Source: Neoechinorhynchus agilis (Eukaryota; Acanthocephala). From it: 64,000 nt of DNA. This document shows positions 43,333 to 54,951 of this stretch, in pieces. Both the position numbers and the translations under genes were made by a program. The DNA lies in NCBI GenBank assembly GCA_051530055.1, contig CM121341.1, positions 16,864,001 through 16,928,000 on the forward strand. Reading direction: 5' to 3'. The stretch's first letter is position 1. Every line of letters begins with the position of its first letter. The notes under the pieces were generated by a model. The model made no database searches, was not told the origin of the DNA, and saw only the letters and a program-made list of their open reading frames with translations.

Positions 43333-43566
43333 CTCGGTGTTGGAATTCGAATTGGATTGGATGGATGATACTGAACAGTATCCTTGCTTTTTAGATGAGC
43401 TCGCGCTGCTTAACTAATAGCTTGATCAATCATTGCTTGCTGTGTCTTAGGTGGCCGTTCGCCATCGTCCACCGCAACGCTGGGTTGCGAAACAACCGCA
43501 TCAGCTCACCATGGCGCTGTTATTGACGTGAATCAAAATCAGAAATCGTATTTACTCTTGGTGATA
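43333..43566. other. Probable LINE-A 5' end and short intergenic space
   Basis: Sequence resumes directly after the insertion and probably belongs to the LINE-A 5' region up to an undefined point. No gene visible. Confidence 0.35.
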
Positions 43567-44598
43567 ATGAGAAAATCAGAATCGTTTAACGATATTAAGA
43601 ATGAGCGATTCAAAGAAACAGAACACGTAAGTGTTGTTTTGTGCACCCTACTTAAATGCGTTCGGTTCTTTTCTAGTTCCACCTATTGTTCAATCGGTTT
43701 TCAGAGAAGATTAAGACTAGAACACATTTTTCATTTAAGACGTTCAGAGTATATCCCAATACTGTTACAGTCAAAGAATCTATGAATTGTTGAGCAGGTT
43801 GTTCTCGTTTTAGACAAATCTTATCTCATTTGTGTTAGAGAATGTGCATTGAAGTTATTTGAAACATTTCGAATCGCTTTTTTAGTTGAAAATGTAAACG
43901 GAAAGACAGAACCGATTACTCGTCTAAATGATCGCCGATATTTTAAGTAGGCTTAATCCTACTTATGTGCTTGTTGATCCATATATTCGGAAAGGATAAA
44001 AGGAACTCGGTCAACCGTAGAACAACTGGGTGGCAGAGGTGGTGCTTATTCGTTTCGAAATGACTTAAAAATACTTAAGTCGAATACGAGAACGGACATT
44101 GAAATAATCAAAAGTCGCATTCAAGGGATCGATGCTTCATTTCAATTCGATAATAAAGTCTTCTTGTCACGGCTAAATTCAAACTTAAAGGAAAGGCCTA
44201 TAACGAGCGATCAAACTAAAAGCGTCTATGAAAATACGAATTTAAAAATAGATGAACAAGTTTGTAGCTTTCTCGAAGCTATCGTAAGTCGATTCGATGG
44301 TTGCGTTCTCGATCAGAAACAAACAAAAATGGATATATTTTGTGTTTTTTACTTCATAGTTCAAGCAAAAGAGAACTCTTCACTGAGTCGATACTTAAGT
44401 TTGGAACATTTTCTCAGGTAAATCTCTGTCTATTTTACTTCTCTAATTTGTCGTAGGAATAAGAAGTTTGACTTGCTGACCGAAATGTTTCCTGATGCCA
44501 TCAAAAATAATAAGAGGAATATAATCATGTTCTCTGAATTTATAACCAAAGAGCTGAACACTGTAGTGGATACACTTGATTATATATCACAGAATTAA
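43567..44598 (+). CDS. Unrecognised 289-residue protein, five exons
   Basis: Exons 43567-43626, 43677-43788, 43814-43946, 43995-44417 and 44457-44598 give one frame of 289 residues. All four introns (50, 25, 48 and 39 nt) start GT and end AG, and the phases (0, 1, 2, 2) agree. The protein starts MRKSESFNDIKNERF, is rich in charged helices (KIKTRTHFSFKTFRVYP, RSTVEQLGGRGGAYSFRND, LKILKSNTRTDIEIIKSRI) and ends LNTVVDTLDYISQN. No membrane segment or known motif was recognised. The 25-nt intron is below usual spliceosomal limits, so a transcript is needed to confirm it. The joint coherence of five exons makes the gene likely. Confidence 0.6.
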
Positions 44599-45587
44599 TT
44601 ATTTAAATAAATAGAGATTTATAAAGCTTCATTATTATACAAATGCAATACACGACGTCGCAACAAAAAACTGAATAGCCAAAAGATAACTTAAAATTAT
44701 TGTTTAGACCTTCACCCGGTAAATAATTGTTTATTAAAAACGCTTCGAACCTCGTCGGTACAATAACACTAATCATATGCATCGATACCTCACATATGGA
44801 GAAAAAATAGGTCGTTTACTAATTCGGTCCTTTGAAAACTACACTTTTGATATATTTTTCAATGCTTTAAAAATTATAGTTTCGCTCCATAGCTGTTAAA
44901 CCGTAACTGTTACCTGTACGTCGTGATATTGATTCGTCGTAAACGTATTCTTTTGCAAAACATTAGAAATAAAAAGTCAAACAGCTAAACATCTCTTGAC
45001 TATGACAAATTACATTTTTAATTTTTTAAAGAGTGCTTAAATATAAGCAGATTTTGAGCTTATACTCCTAATCAATCGCAGAATGCGACAATCTTATGTT
45101 CATTTCCCGTATTTACGTCGACGCAGCTCGTATACGTCGGTGGTATACGTTTAAGTAGAATCAGGTGTTAACATTTAACGAAGAAAGTTTTCATTAGCAA
45201 ACGAAGTCTAAAAGCAAAAGGACTTTCACCAGTGACAGACAATAATCGCTCATGAATTGATAGTATACGGTTGAGGTATCGTCACTTGTTAATGAATTCG
45301 ATTTTTATCTGTTTATTAAACCGTAAAATTGATGGCAAACAATTAATGAGGCTCGAAAAGTAGTTTTTGAAAAATATTAATTGTCGGTAATATCTGTGAT
45401 TCACGTGAGCATGTGAGCCCCATGTCCCTTTTATAGAGATATGTAATAAGCGTTTGCTGATTGGCTAGTTTTAATTTAGGCGGCTAAACACGTGATGTAA
45501 CGATACATGGTCAGGGAGCGTTATACTCGCTTATTCCACGGTATCTATCGATCGAAATATCTATCTCATCAGCATTAGCTTTCAAGA
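44599..45587. other. Intergenic region and upstream part of a segmental duplication
   Basis: No gene is visible from 44599 to 45321. From 45322 the sequence is repeated at 63181 and probably contains the promoter of the zinc-finger gene; a CACGTGA block lies at about 45489. Confidence 0.5.
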
Positions 45588-46141
45588 ATGCCCCAACAAC
45601 ACAATTTCGACTTGAGATCCCATGACGTAAGTTTTTCGGAAACTTCCATCTCCTACCTAATAAAAAATTTCTTGCTAGGATTTCATTAGATTTCTCAAAA
45701 AATTCAATACGGAAATGCTAGTTCTCGGCAAAATACCAGATTATTCAACTCTTTATATTTCAGAACCTAAGGAAGGTGAATCCATATTTCAAGCACAGAC
45801 ACTATCATTCAGTGAAGAGGATTGCGTGGAAACTATTACTCAATATATTCACTGCGCTGCAGCACTTAATGTCCTTGAAAGCGTTTTATCATTGTTAGAA
45901 GAAGAAACTGATTTGAGTGCGACACCCACGACTGAACATGAAAATGCTACAACCAATATTGAATCTACAGAATCGCAATCAATTCAAACAAGCACTATTT
46001 CGGTCGCTGAAGTGGTTCTTCAACCAATAGTTCAAACGCCGCAATCCCATAATTCTACTTTGGGTAATCGACGAAAGAGTAAGAAAAGAAGCGTTGAAGA
46101 AGACGATGATGGTTTCGTGAATGTGCTCAAATGCCCATTGT
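45322..46141 (+). repeat. Segmental duplication, first copy (second at 63181-64000)
   Basis: At least 819 bp are repeated in direct orientation at a constant offset of 17859 bp, starting abruptly at CGTAAAATTGATGGCAAAC and running off the window edge. I counted about four substitutions and no indels by eye. The duplicated part contains the upstream region, exon 1, the intron and at least 460 nt of exon 2 of the zinc-finger gene. Confidence 0.92.
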
Positions 46142-46533
46142 GCGAAAAAACTTTCAATAGTATCGAAGCTCTACGTGTGCATTTTGGACCAATGCATATT
46201 AATGAAAGCTATAAATGTAATCGAGAAAATTGCTCCAGGATCTTCAATGAAAGAAGATCACGCGAACGTCACAGCGCGAATCCAAGAGACGATGTCCACT
46301 TAGATTCTCCTAAGCTCAGGGCAGAAATGGAGCTGCGAAATATAATTACGCCGTCCAACAAATCAAAGGCTAAGGAGGAATTGGACAAACTTATCAAGAT
46401 TAAACCGCTCGAGGTTTTGAGATTGCCAAAAAATTCCAGAAAATCAAGCGATGCTAAAGAAGAATGTGAAATTCACGAGAACAATGACCCCCAAAACGAA
46501 AATGCAAATTCCAATGATGAAAAAGATCAATAA
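45588..46533 (+). CDS. Basonuclin/disco-like C2H2 zinc-finger protein
   Basis: This is a probable transcription factor of 297 residues. Exon 1 (45588-45626) encodes MPQQHNFDLRSHD, and a 52-nt GT-AG intron leads in phase 0 to exon 2 (45679-46533). The N-terminal third is helical and acidic, the middle is Ser/Thr/Gln-rich, then a basic patch (RRKSKKRSVEED) precedes two zinc fingers at about residues 164-220. Finger 1 is CPLCEKTFNSIEALRVHFGP with its final His after MH. Finger 2 is CNRENCSRIFNERRSRERHS with the last His eight residues on (PRDDVH), the wide spacing and RRSR-RHS-NP core typical of basonuclin and Drosophila disconnected. A charged helical tail follows. The protein is far shorter than basonuclin (about 1000), so it has only one finger pair. 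A near-identical partial copy begins at 63447. Confidence 0.8.
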
Positions 46534-47156
46534 AAATAAATAACTTGTAAAAAATATTTGTAAGGATTTAATTTCTATGGGAAAGTTAGACTTGGTGTAA
46601 TTTTTACACATAACCGATTTTTAGAGTTGCGAATTATGTTTAACACATCAATGATTCGATCTATTGATCAATCCGCTATATTTATGAGCACATTATAAAT
46701 TTTGATTGCACGCTGCACTAATGACTTTTATTGAACGATAAATATTATAGTTCCTAATTATCTTTAATTATATATATCTATGTCTTTATTTGAACTGTGT
46801 CCATAAATTTTCTTCTAATTGAGTTAATTATTGTGAGTTTAAGATATGTTGACGTTTTCGATGAAATATAAATAAAAATCCGATATCCAAATTTTAAAAC
46901 TGAATTAAAGGTATAATTTAACCTGCGTGAGAGTAGGCAGCTCTATGTTTTTACATCGCTTCAACGAGAACTGCATAAAATAAATGATATATTAAGCTAA
47001 TGCCCGAAAATGTATCATTCAAATCTTTTATGAGTTCTTGGTATTATTAGAATTATTATTTAGGTCTTCATCCGGACGATATTCGACACGTATTCAATAA
47101 AAAAGTTATTTGTCGGGTGAAGAAATAATAATAATTCTAATCGTATACCAAGGTAT
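46534..47156. other. AT-rich region; inverted repeat at its right end
   Basis: No gene. At 47037-47076 and 47114-47152 an imperfect inverted repeat (arm containing TTAGAATTATTATT and TCTTCA(T/C)CCG) brackets about 37 nt, directly at the edge of the RTE-type fragment. Confidence 0.5.
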
Positions 47157-48230
47157 CTATCGTATACAATGAAGATATTCGAACACATAGTCGATCGGCG
47201 AATTCGTGAAATAGTGGACATAACGACTAACCAATCGGGATTCGTCAGGGAATGTGTAACAACATACGCAACACATGCTGCTCGAATGCTCTGCGAAAAG
47301 TGTCGCGAGAAAAAAAGACCTATTTATCGCATTCCTTGACTTTGAAAAGGCATTCGATCGCGTCGCCCGCGAGCTTATATGGTACGCGCTGCGACGATGT
47401 TCAGCAGCAATCTCAACGCCTTTCGATATGTCCACCAAGGAAGCGCACTATCAGCACTACTCCTAGCGACGGATAATCAGACAGATATGCAGGCCTTAGT
47501 GCAGGCATGGAGCGACCGTCTTGCGAGCTTTGGATTACGATTAAACCTGGACAAAACTGAATATATGGCGTATGATCATAATCAGCCCATCCAGGTCGAT
47601 AACACTGTACTGAAGTGCACCGACAGGTTCAAATACCTCGGATCATTGATGTCAGTTGAAGGTGGTTTACAATACGAAGTGTCATCAAGAATAAGCGCTG
47701 CATGGACTAAATGTTTGCGACAGACAACTGGTATTTTTGCGATCGCAGAATAAAAGGCAGCCTAAAGTCCAAGATCTACAGGACAGTTATCCGACCTGTA
47801 GCAATGTATGAGGCTGAATGCTGGCCGATGACCAAACCTAAAAAGAAGCGCCTATCAATCATGGAGATGAGGATGCTGTGGTCGATAAGTGGACTTACTC
47901 TGCGTGATCATATCCGAAATAAAGACGTGAGGACGAAGTATGGAGTAACGCCGATACAAAACAAGCTGCAGGAAGCGCACCTACGATTTTATGGCCATGT
48001 CCTAAGGGCTGATGACGACACAATCATCAAAACGAGTATTGGGATCCAAATCCAGGGAAGATGCTCTAAAGGACGACCGAAGCAAAGGTGGATGGAAGCC
48101 TTACACCAGAACCTCAAGGCTGCAAACGTGCACCCGGATATGGCACATGACAGGGGAAAATGGAGGGGTTGATCGATAAGAGCTGACCCCGCCATTGCTT
48201 GGGACAAAGGCTAAAGAAGATATACCCCGG
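47157..48230 (+). mobile_element. RTE-type LINE, degraded 3' portion
   Basis: Pieces in several frames keep the order of an RTE-clade RT: FLDFEKAFDRVARELIWYAL (47310-47400), LRLNLDKTEYMAYD (about 47540), FKYLGSLMSVEGGL (47630), SKIYRTVIRPVAMYEAECW (47770) and HLRFYGHVLRADD, then GRPKQRWMEAL. The stop is at about 48171. The YADD region between 47450 and 47470 is deleted or out of frame. It is 5' truncated, as is common for LINEs. Confidence 0.85.
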
Positions 48231-49100
48231 CGGTACCTTACATATCGACATTATCGAAATTTTTCTTAGAGTTGACAATAATATGCTTTTCGTTCCTAAT
48301 AATTCTGTTTAAAAGTAAAAATAAGTCCAAATATGTCTCAACAACTAGCTATATGAAACAATACGTTTTCACCTTGATTATACATACGATAGATATTTCA
48401 CTTCAACTTTAGTATGCAGCTCGAAAGTTCTAATGCCATACGACAATAAATATTATTTTTAAGCCAGCAATATAGCCGTTAGTTCAACTTATGTATTTTT
48501 GTTTCCATTACGATACGTTGCTAGCTTCTATTTCAACATTTCGTGCTTTACCGGAATTCTGTTTTCAAAATGATTGAATTTGCAATGAAAATGCCAAGTT
48601 ATCAAACAACTTTTAAATACAGCGGCAAAAAATTTGAACTTAATATTTTATATCTAAACATCATCAAGTGCTCATGCAACTTTCGGATCTAAAAATTCTT
48701 TTTTGGTGATTTAATTGGATACAGCAGTTTCCAGTTTGAATTTGTGATATTGTCGTAAACAATTTTTCTTATGAGTACCGACGTACAAATACTTGAATAG
48801 CGGTTAGCGTTTCGGGCAACATGTTTATTAGACCCCTGTTCTTTGACTCATTGTCCACTAGAACCTCTAAGCTAGAGCACCAGTGCCTTTTCAATGGCAA
48901 TTTTAAGCTGATTGGTTGGACTGAGCAGCCTATTTCGATGGCTTTCATTATTCACCGATTCCGTGGCTGTACGCTAGTAACACATTAGCGCCATCAAAAT
49001 CAATTTGATATGGTTGACATGTCGCACAATTTTTTGTTAAAAAAACTGCGTTCTGACACAAAGTTCGAATAATCGAGATTTATGGAACCCCGATCCACCG
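48231..49100. other. No gene seen
   Basis: AT-rich, with short frames only. No repeat structure was recognised. Confidence 0.4.
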
Positions 49101-52100
49101 GCTGACCGAGGAGGGGGTCAGATAGCGGTTGATTATGATAATGCGAAGGAACCTTGTATAGAAAGAGGAATGGAAGTGGATGAAGATCCTGCTAAGGTTA
49201 GTTATGAGTGCGTGCGATATCCAAGTTACCCGGAAAGAAGTAATCTGAAGGAGAACTCCTCAGAAAATAAAGAAGAAGGGGTGGTTATGACGGATAACGT
49301 TTTTGCAAATCCCCATAAAGTCTACAGTCGGCAAAGGGGTGAATATGAAACAGTGGGTCTCAATAATAATGGGTTTTCGGCCCCTACCATGATTTGGGTA
49401 ACTTTGGGATGGGAACAGCATTCCAGAGATTGCCTAGACCAAAAGAGGACTTTGGAATAAGAGTAAAAAAACTTGAGAACTTTAACGATAAACTGTCTAA
49501 TAAAGAAATATTATAAAAAGTTCTTAGAACCTAGTAAGCTTACGAAACAGCAGGTATTCCAAATTAAAAAGTGGTGAACACCAAATGGGTAGTTTTGGTT
49601 TTTTTCTTCGTAATGGAGGGCTTAAAAAGTTTTAAAGGAATTTTTTAGGAAAAGAAAATTACATTTGACGATATATCTCGGAGATCTACTCTTCGTATGC
49701 TTAATCCACCCCCAGACCTTAGTAAGGAAGAGTTCCAGGAGACAAGAAAGTGTTTCACGTTGACCCAATTAAATATTTAAGAAAAAATCCAACGATGGAT
49801 CCATATGCGATTTTGGTTGCGGGAACCCAAGACACGATTAATAAAATTAAAGGGCGCAATTTTCCGTTTTTGGCTTACTGGATAGAATTTTCAAGTCAAA
49901 ATAAAACATCAATACATGATTTCATTCTAACCCAATGCCAAAAAACCTGGGAGTGCAGTAACGAAATCAAATGTATGTTTTGCTCAGAAAACCATGGTAA
50001 GGAACAATGTAGTAGCAATAATAGACTGTGTTGCCCCAACTGCGGAGAACATCAAGGTTTCAACAGAGTATGTCCTGTGGCTATAAGATATTGGAAAAGT
50101 GTCAACAAGGATACATCTTCAGGGAATGACTGAATAGGATTTAAGCACAACCAGACTTCCTGGCCCGAAATCAATGATGATAGGTATTTAGAGAGAGAGG
50201 TGCAGTCCCTAGCAAGTAAGATAAAAGAATTGAACGAAAAAATGGTAGTATTAATGGGTGAAATGGACAAAAAAGATAAAAAAAATAGACGAACTGCAGA
50301 AGGAAAACGGGAGTTTAAAGGCGGAACTAAGAAAGCGAGAAGGCAGTGAAGTTTGATTAGAATCAAGTTCAGACAGAGGAAATAGTAATTACATCTGGTA
50401 ACGGTGGAAAGGTGGCGCAACCAGAAAAGCAAATTACAAAAAGAGCAGAGGAGGGTACATAATATCAAATAGAAATGGAATCACGAAAGGTAAGAGGGGG
50501 AAAACCTCATGATCAAACAAAATATGATAAGGCCCATAAATTACCTAAGTCATAATTTTAATATTATAACATAATGTTTCGAAAATTTCAACATTATCTA
50601 ATTTCTTGAAACAGGCGATAAATTGGGACTCTACGAAAAATTTTTGTATGCAGGAGACAGGAGAACAACCCCTGATTGAAAACTTGGATTACATTACTGT
50701 AGTATTAGCCCCTATAAATAATGGTAATGCCCCTAATAATAAAATGGGTTTCTCGGGAGGATTACAAACAACGGTTCATAAGTCCCTCTGTCCAAAATTA
50801 TTGGTGCAATCCAAAACCGTAAACTATGCAATCCAAATAATTTCGATAAGTAATTTTTCATATGTCGAGCTCACCCACCTTCCACTCGAAAAACTCCCAC
50901 TCTTATTTAGACCTTATGTTGTCCAGGAAAGAATTAAACTTGGTGACAAATGTTACCGGACAATTTTTTGATAACAAAAAATGGGCCATGACATGCTAAT
51001 ATACAGTCTAGGTTCCTATGGACTGAGAACAAAAGTCGATTTTTATACTCCTGCGGCCATTAAGCTTTTAATGAAACCTTATCATCTCTAATAAATGATA
51101 AAGGTATGGTTTCTATGGGGGCATTTAATAGCATGGTATCGATTGCTGCAAAAAATTACAAATTACTGTTAGGCCAGTTAGGAGTAATCGTGCTTTTGGA
51201 CCAAATGCAGCGAACTACCGCATGGCACGAATTTGCGAAACCAAAGGAGATTCTCTGGGTTCTCAGTACTGGATGGGGAAATTTTATAAAAATTTATATT
51301 GGGAGAGTATAGAAAAAGATAGATTATATCTATCACTTTCAGGCATTATGAAGAAAAAATTATGGGACACAATTTTAAAGAAAAGGAGAACTGACTGGAA
51401 AATGAAAGCAGCCTCTTGGATAGGGGAAATTTCATACACAAATGTAATAGAAAGGATTTTATTCCACCATATCTTGGGGGCCAAAAAAACTCCATACATA
51501 TGGCCTGAGAATGAAAAATGTTCCCTCGGGAATATAAATATAGAACAGGTACTTAAAAGTTGGATGGGCAACTCCTCTTTGGCCATGAATGGAAAAGATG
51601 TCTCTCTCAAGGTAATGAATATGCTAGATGAAAGAAATAAAGTTTTATTTTGGTCCAAAATGGATAAGAACTTGTCCTTTTCTGAACTAATGAAATTTAA
51701 CATAGTGAAGAAGGTGATAATTCCAAAAAATAAGAACAGAATAATGTCTCCAACGGAGGTACGTTTAATCGCAATTCAAAACCCAGTTATTTCTATTATG
51801 GAAAGGTGCTTGAATAATACCTTATGGATTTATTATCGAAAAGAAAAAAGATCCCAAATATCTTTCATGGTTTTATAAAGGGCAAAAGCGTGAACACTTT
51901 ATTGACAGAACTTCATAGATTGAACAGTACTCACTCAAAGGTGCACAAAGAAGTAGTTCAATTAGATATTAGCAGAGCGTTTGATGCTATAGATAGAGGT
52001 TTTATATATGAAGCATGTCGCAACTTGAAGCTTCCGAGAAATTTATTGGAACAAATAAAATTTCTTATGGAATCTAAATCTTATTTTGTAGAGGTGGATC

Positions 52101-52960
52101 CCAGCTCTGAAAAATTTTACACTAAATATGGAGTACCCCAGGGATTTCCCCTATCACCAACTCTGTTTTCGATTGGGATGATAAAAATCATGAAGGATCT
52201 CAAAAGGGAGCTGAAAGGTTTCAATTTTTTGGTATATGCAAACGATATCTTTATTTTTATTCATCATAAAAGCAAAGAGCGTGTATGTAGAATGATTGAG
52301 TACGGAATTTGTAAAATTAATGGAGCAATGAGAATGGCGAATCTAGCGATCAACAGAGCAAAGACGAACCTCATTCCAATAACGGACTCAAGCGCGGCGA
52401 GACCAAAACTTCTAAAAGCGATGCGTGAAGACAAAAATTTGGAAGGGTTAAAAATCATGACAAGGACTCGAATTCTGGGAATAAACTTTCCCGCTTCAAA
52501 CAAATGTACGATTATGAACTCAGCACTTGGATCTACATACAAAAAGATAAAGATGGTCTGCAAAAAAAAGAAGCATCTCGGGATCGAGAAATGTTTTCCA
52601 ATTCAAATTTTGAAAACTATGGCTGCATCATCTTTCTGTTTTTTAGGCAGAGGAAGGCCACCGGATATGAGACTTCACTTTGCAATCAACTTGATTAAAC
52701 GGATAACCGCATTCTGCCGATTAGTGAATGAGAAGACAGCCCTGGAAATAAACTCATTCCTCAAACGTATTTTTATACAAAACATATAGAAGTGCTCAAT
52801 GGCCAAGAAAAAAAGCACGAATACAAATAGTGCAAGGAATTTACTACCTTGAATACACACACGGAATGTCACGTCTAAAGATTGAAGAAACAAATTGGTT
52901 AAAATAACGGATGAAAGACATAAAAAAGAAAGATAGAAAAAGTTTATTCATAAAAATCTG
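49100..52960 (+). mobile_element. LINE-B: near full-length non-LTR retrotransposon, frame-broken
   Basis: ORF1 pieces are at 49170-49460 and 49750-50133, the latter with zinc knuckles (CMFCSENHGKEQC, CCPNCGEHQGFNRVCP). An APE-type endonuclease remnant is at 50606-50971 (FCMQETG at its start). RT pieces are at 51222-51878 and 51824-52789. The two RT frames overlap by about 50 nt, so a single small frame change divides them. The element keeps the same plan and RT signature as LINE-A and LINE-C. Ends were not defined precisely and no target duplication was found. Confidence 0.85.
51824..52789 (+). CDS. LINE-B reverse transcriptase, main part
   Basis: The frame reads IFHGFIKGKSVNTLLTEL, then LDISRAFDAIDRGFIYEA (catalytic Asp block A), KYGVPQGFPLSPTLFSIGM (block B) and FNFLVYANDIFIFIH (block C). 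Block C carries YAND instead of YADD, so the second catalytic aspartate position is altered from the family norm. The remainder continues through the thumb with AINRAKTNLIPITD. The upstream frame 51222-51878 encodes the preceding segment ending at the IQNPVISIMER block. This copy is probably inactive. Confidence 0.82.
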   Translation: MDLLSKRKKIPNIFHGFIKGKSVNTLLTELHRLNSTHSKVHKEVVQLDISRAFDAIDRGFIYEACRNLKLPRNLLEQIKFLMESKSYFVEVDPSSEKFYTKYGVPQGFPLSPTLFSIGMIKIMKDLKRELKGFNFLVYANDIFIFIHHKSKERVCRMIEYGICKINGAMRMANLAINRAKTNLIPITDSSAARPKLLKAMREDKNLEGLKIMTRTRILGINFPASNKCTIMNSALGSTYKKIKMVCKKKKHLGIEKCFPIQILKTMAASSFCFLGRGRPPDMRLHFAINLIKRITAFCRLVNEKTALEINSFLKRIFIQNI

Positions 52961-53199
52961 ACACATTCCAAATCAATCGACAAAAATGAAGTCCGTATCT
53001 GAAAAGGTTTTTAGTTCTTTACTCTCTAACATGTGGCTGGGTCTTGAGATCGATCATGAAGCTGATGGAGAGAGGGAAGAACAAAAACAACTACCTAAAA
53101 CATTTGCAACCGAAATTCGGATAAAAATTAGGATATATCGAGAAACATTTTGTACACGCCGTTATATAAAAAAATTTGATATCACAGTTCACCGCATGA

Positions 53200-54540
53200 T
53201 TTGATATGGCTGAGGAAGAGTTATAGCGTCTGCATGCATATCTGTGCTGTTATATCTTTTGCCGACTCGCTATTTGTCTGTCCCACATATTTGGCTGGAC
53301 AGTCTTTGCAGTGGACCTCATATACCACTTCATCATGTTTTGGTTTGTTTTTAAGGATACCTGCAAGGTATACAAAATGATCGTCTTGCCCTGGTTACGC
53401 AAATGACGCCTTAGGTTCGATTGAATTTCATTGTCCACAAATTTTATTGCTAGGTTTTTGGGTTCGTCATTCTCAGCATCTGTCATGCTTCTTTTCTCGT
53501 GCCTATTTGCAACGTTCTTGGCTTTGCGGGAAGCTCTTCTTATCGCCGATTCGGATAGACAATTGCTCTTAGAGCTTGAGTAATCAAACGTATATTTTAT
53601 GGGCTCTCAGAAACAGGGGCACTGCTGCAGATATTTTATGAATCCGGAGTATGTCTAAGACCAATGTAAAGTAAACCAGGCTAAATTTGGTTTCCTGAAC
53701 ACGTTTTTTTCTCTATCATTTGTAAGGAAGGTAAGCGACGACTAACAGTAACATCTAGGAAATTGATAGTACCACGCTCACTCTCTTTGGCTGTTACAGT
53801 CCATTTGATGTTGATGCGTGTCGAATCCGACAGTTCATTTAACTTTTTGGCATCTGTATTATCTTCGATGATGAACGCATCGTCCACATATCACCAGTAT
53901 TTCTTAAGTCAGGGGAGCCAACTTTTGATATCTTTTTCCCACTCTCGCATGAACCGTTCAACTAGAGTTGGAGCTAGAGGTGATCCCATAGCAACAATGT
54001 TGTTCGTATAATTTATCTTCGAATTGGAAGATCGTCTTTGTCGTACACCACAATAATGCTTGGGTTTAATCGTTGAAATTTTGTGACTGCTCACATCAGC
54101 GGTGCCTAGTGTATTGTCGAATTTTCTTGGCAAGAGTAGCGCCATCTTTAATGTTATGTTCATAGTCGTCCGTGCTCAATACAAGCAAGCGATTGATGTC
54201 TTTTGCCATCGAGTGGGTTGTAGACATGTAGGATGCTATAATTGGAATAAAGCTTATAAAAACGCATTTTTCCATTTTTGATACAATGTATCACATAATT
54301 TACCATCTCGTAATTGCTTTTTTAAGAAATCATTGAATTGTTTTTATCGAGGTTGAGTTGGATTCTTGTCTACCTCTTTAAATTTTCCATTACCAAGTAA
54401 CATGAGAGCATGGGAATTGTACTTGTCTTTGTCGACTGCAACCAACATCTTTCCTTTTGACAATTTAGGATTTTTGGCCGTTATCGCTAAGAATCTTGAT
54501 AAAATTTTGACTAACGACGCATCAACCGAAGGGTAGCAAA
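53200..54540 (-). mobile_element. Second Penelope-like lineage (PLE-2), degraded
   Basis: Right to left on the minus strand: MLVAVDKDKYNSHALMLLG and FKEVDKNPTQ (about 54460-54360), the RT region with NNIVAMGSPLAPTLVERFM (53910-54010), DDAFIIEDNTD and INFLDVTVSRR (53880-53690), and a GIY-YIG domain reading VYEVHCKDCPAKYVGQT (about 53320-53265). The sequence is far from the PLE of the 10-19 kb array, with RT motifs closer to the classical SPLAP/FLDV type. It is broken by many stops and frame changes. Confidence 0.82.
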
Positions 54541-54951
54541 TAAAACGAGCAAAATTTAACTAACTAATGAATTTAGTACGAAATAGCGCAGAGGACGAAA
54601 GATAAGTGATTTTTAGATTATCCGCTACGGTATTCGTTAAATCACTATTGCAGTCAAATGCGACTAAATACATTGATTACTCGTCCATTATCAGACATAC
54701 TTTTGCATCTGCGATCAATTTCATATTAAACGTCAATGTCAACAAAGCAACAATATATTTCAGTCTTAATGTGAAGTTTTCTTATATAAAAATTTCGATA
54801 AAGGGTAGCTTGAAAAAAGTAAATAATACTGACGTATATATCGTGCTCCTTAATTTTACTCAAATCTAAGAATACCGGCGAATGTTATTAATGATATTCC
54901 CAGAAGCTGCACATTTATTGAATGCTGGATGAATTCATATCCTTAATCCAA
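54541..54951. other. No gene seen
   Basis: AT-rich stretch between PLE-2 and the NUDCD1 stop. The 87-codon frame at 54606-54869 is of low complexity and has no support. Confidence 0.4.

Noticed and set aside
45715-46533. Start of the zinc-finger gene at the ATG at 45715
   Set aside because: An upstream exon with ATG, a perfect GTAAGT donor and matching phase extends the frame, and it is kept in the duplicated copy.
41894-50133. CCHC zinc knuckles as evidence for a retrovirus or LTR element
   Set aside because: They occur in LINE ORF1 positions upstream of an APE-type endonuclease and RT. I saw no protease, integrase, RNase H-plus-LTR layout or long terminal repeats.
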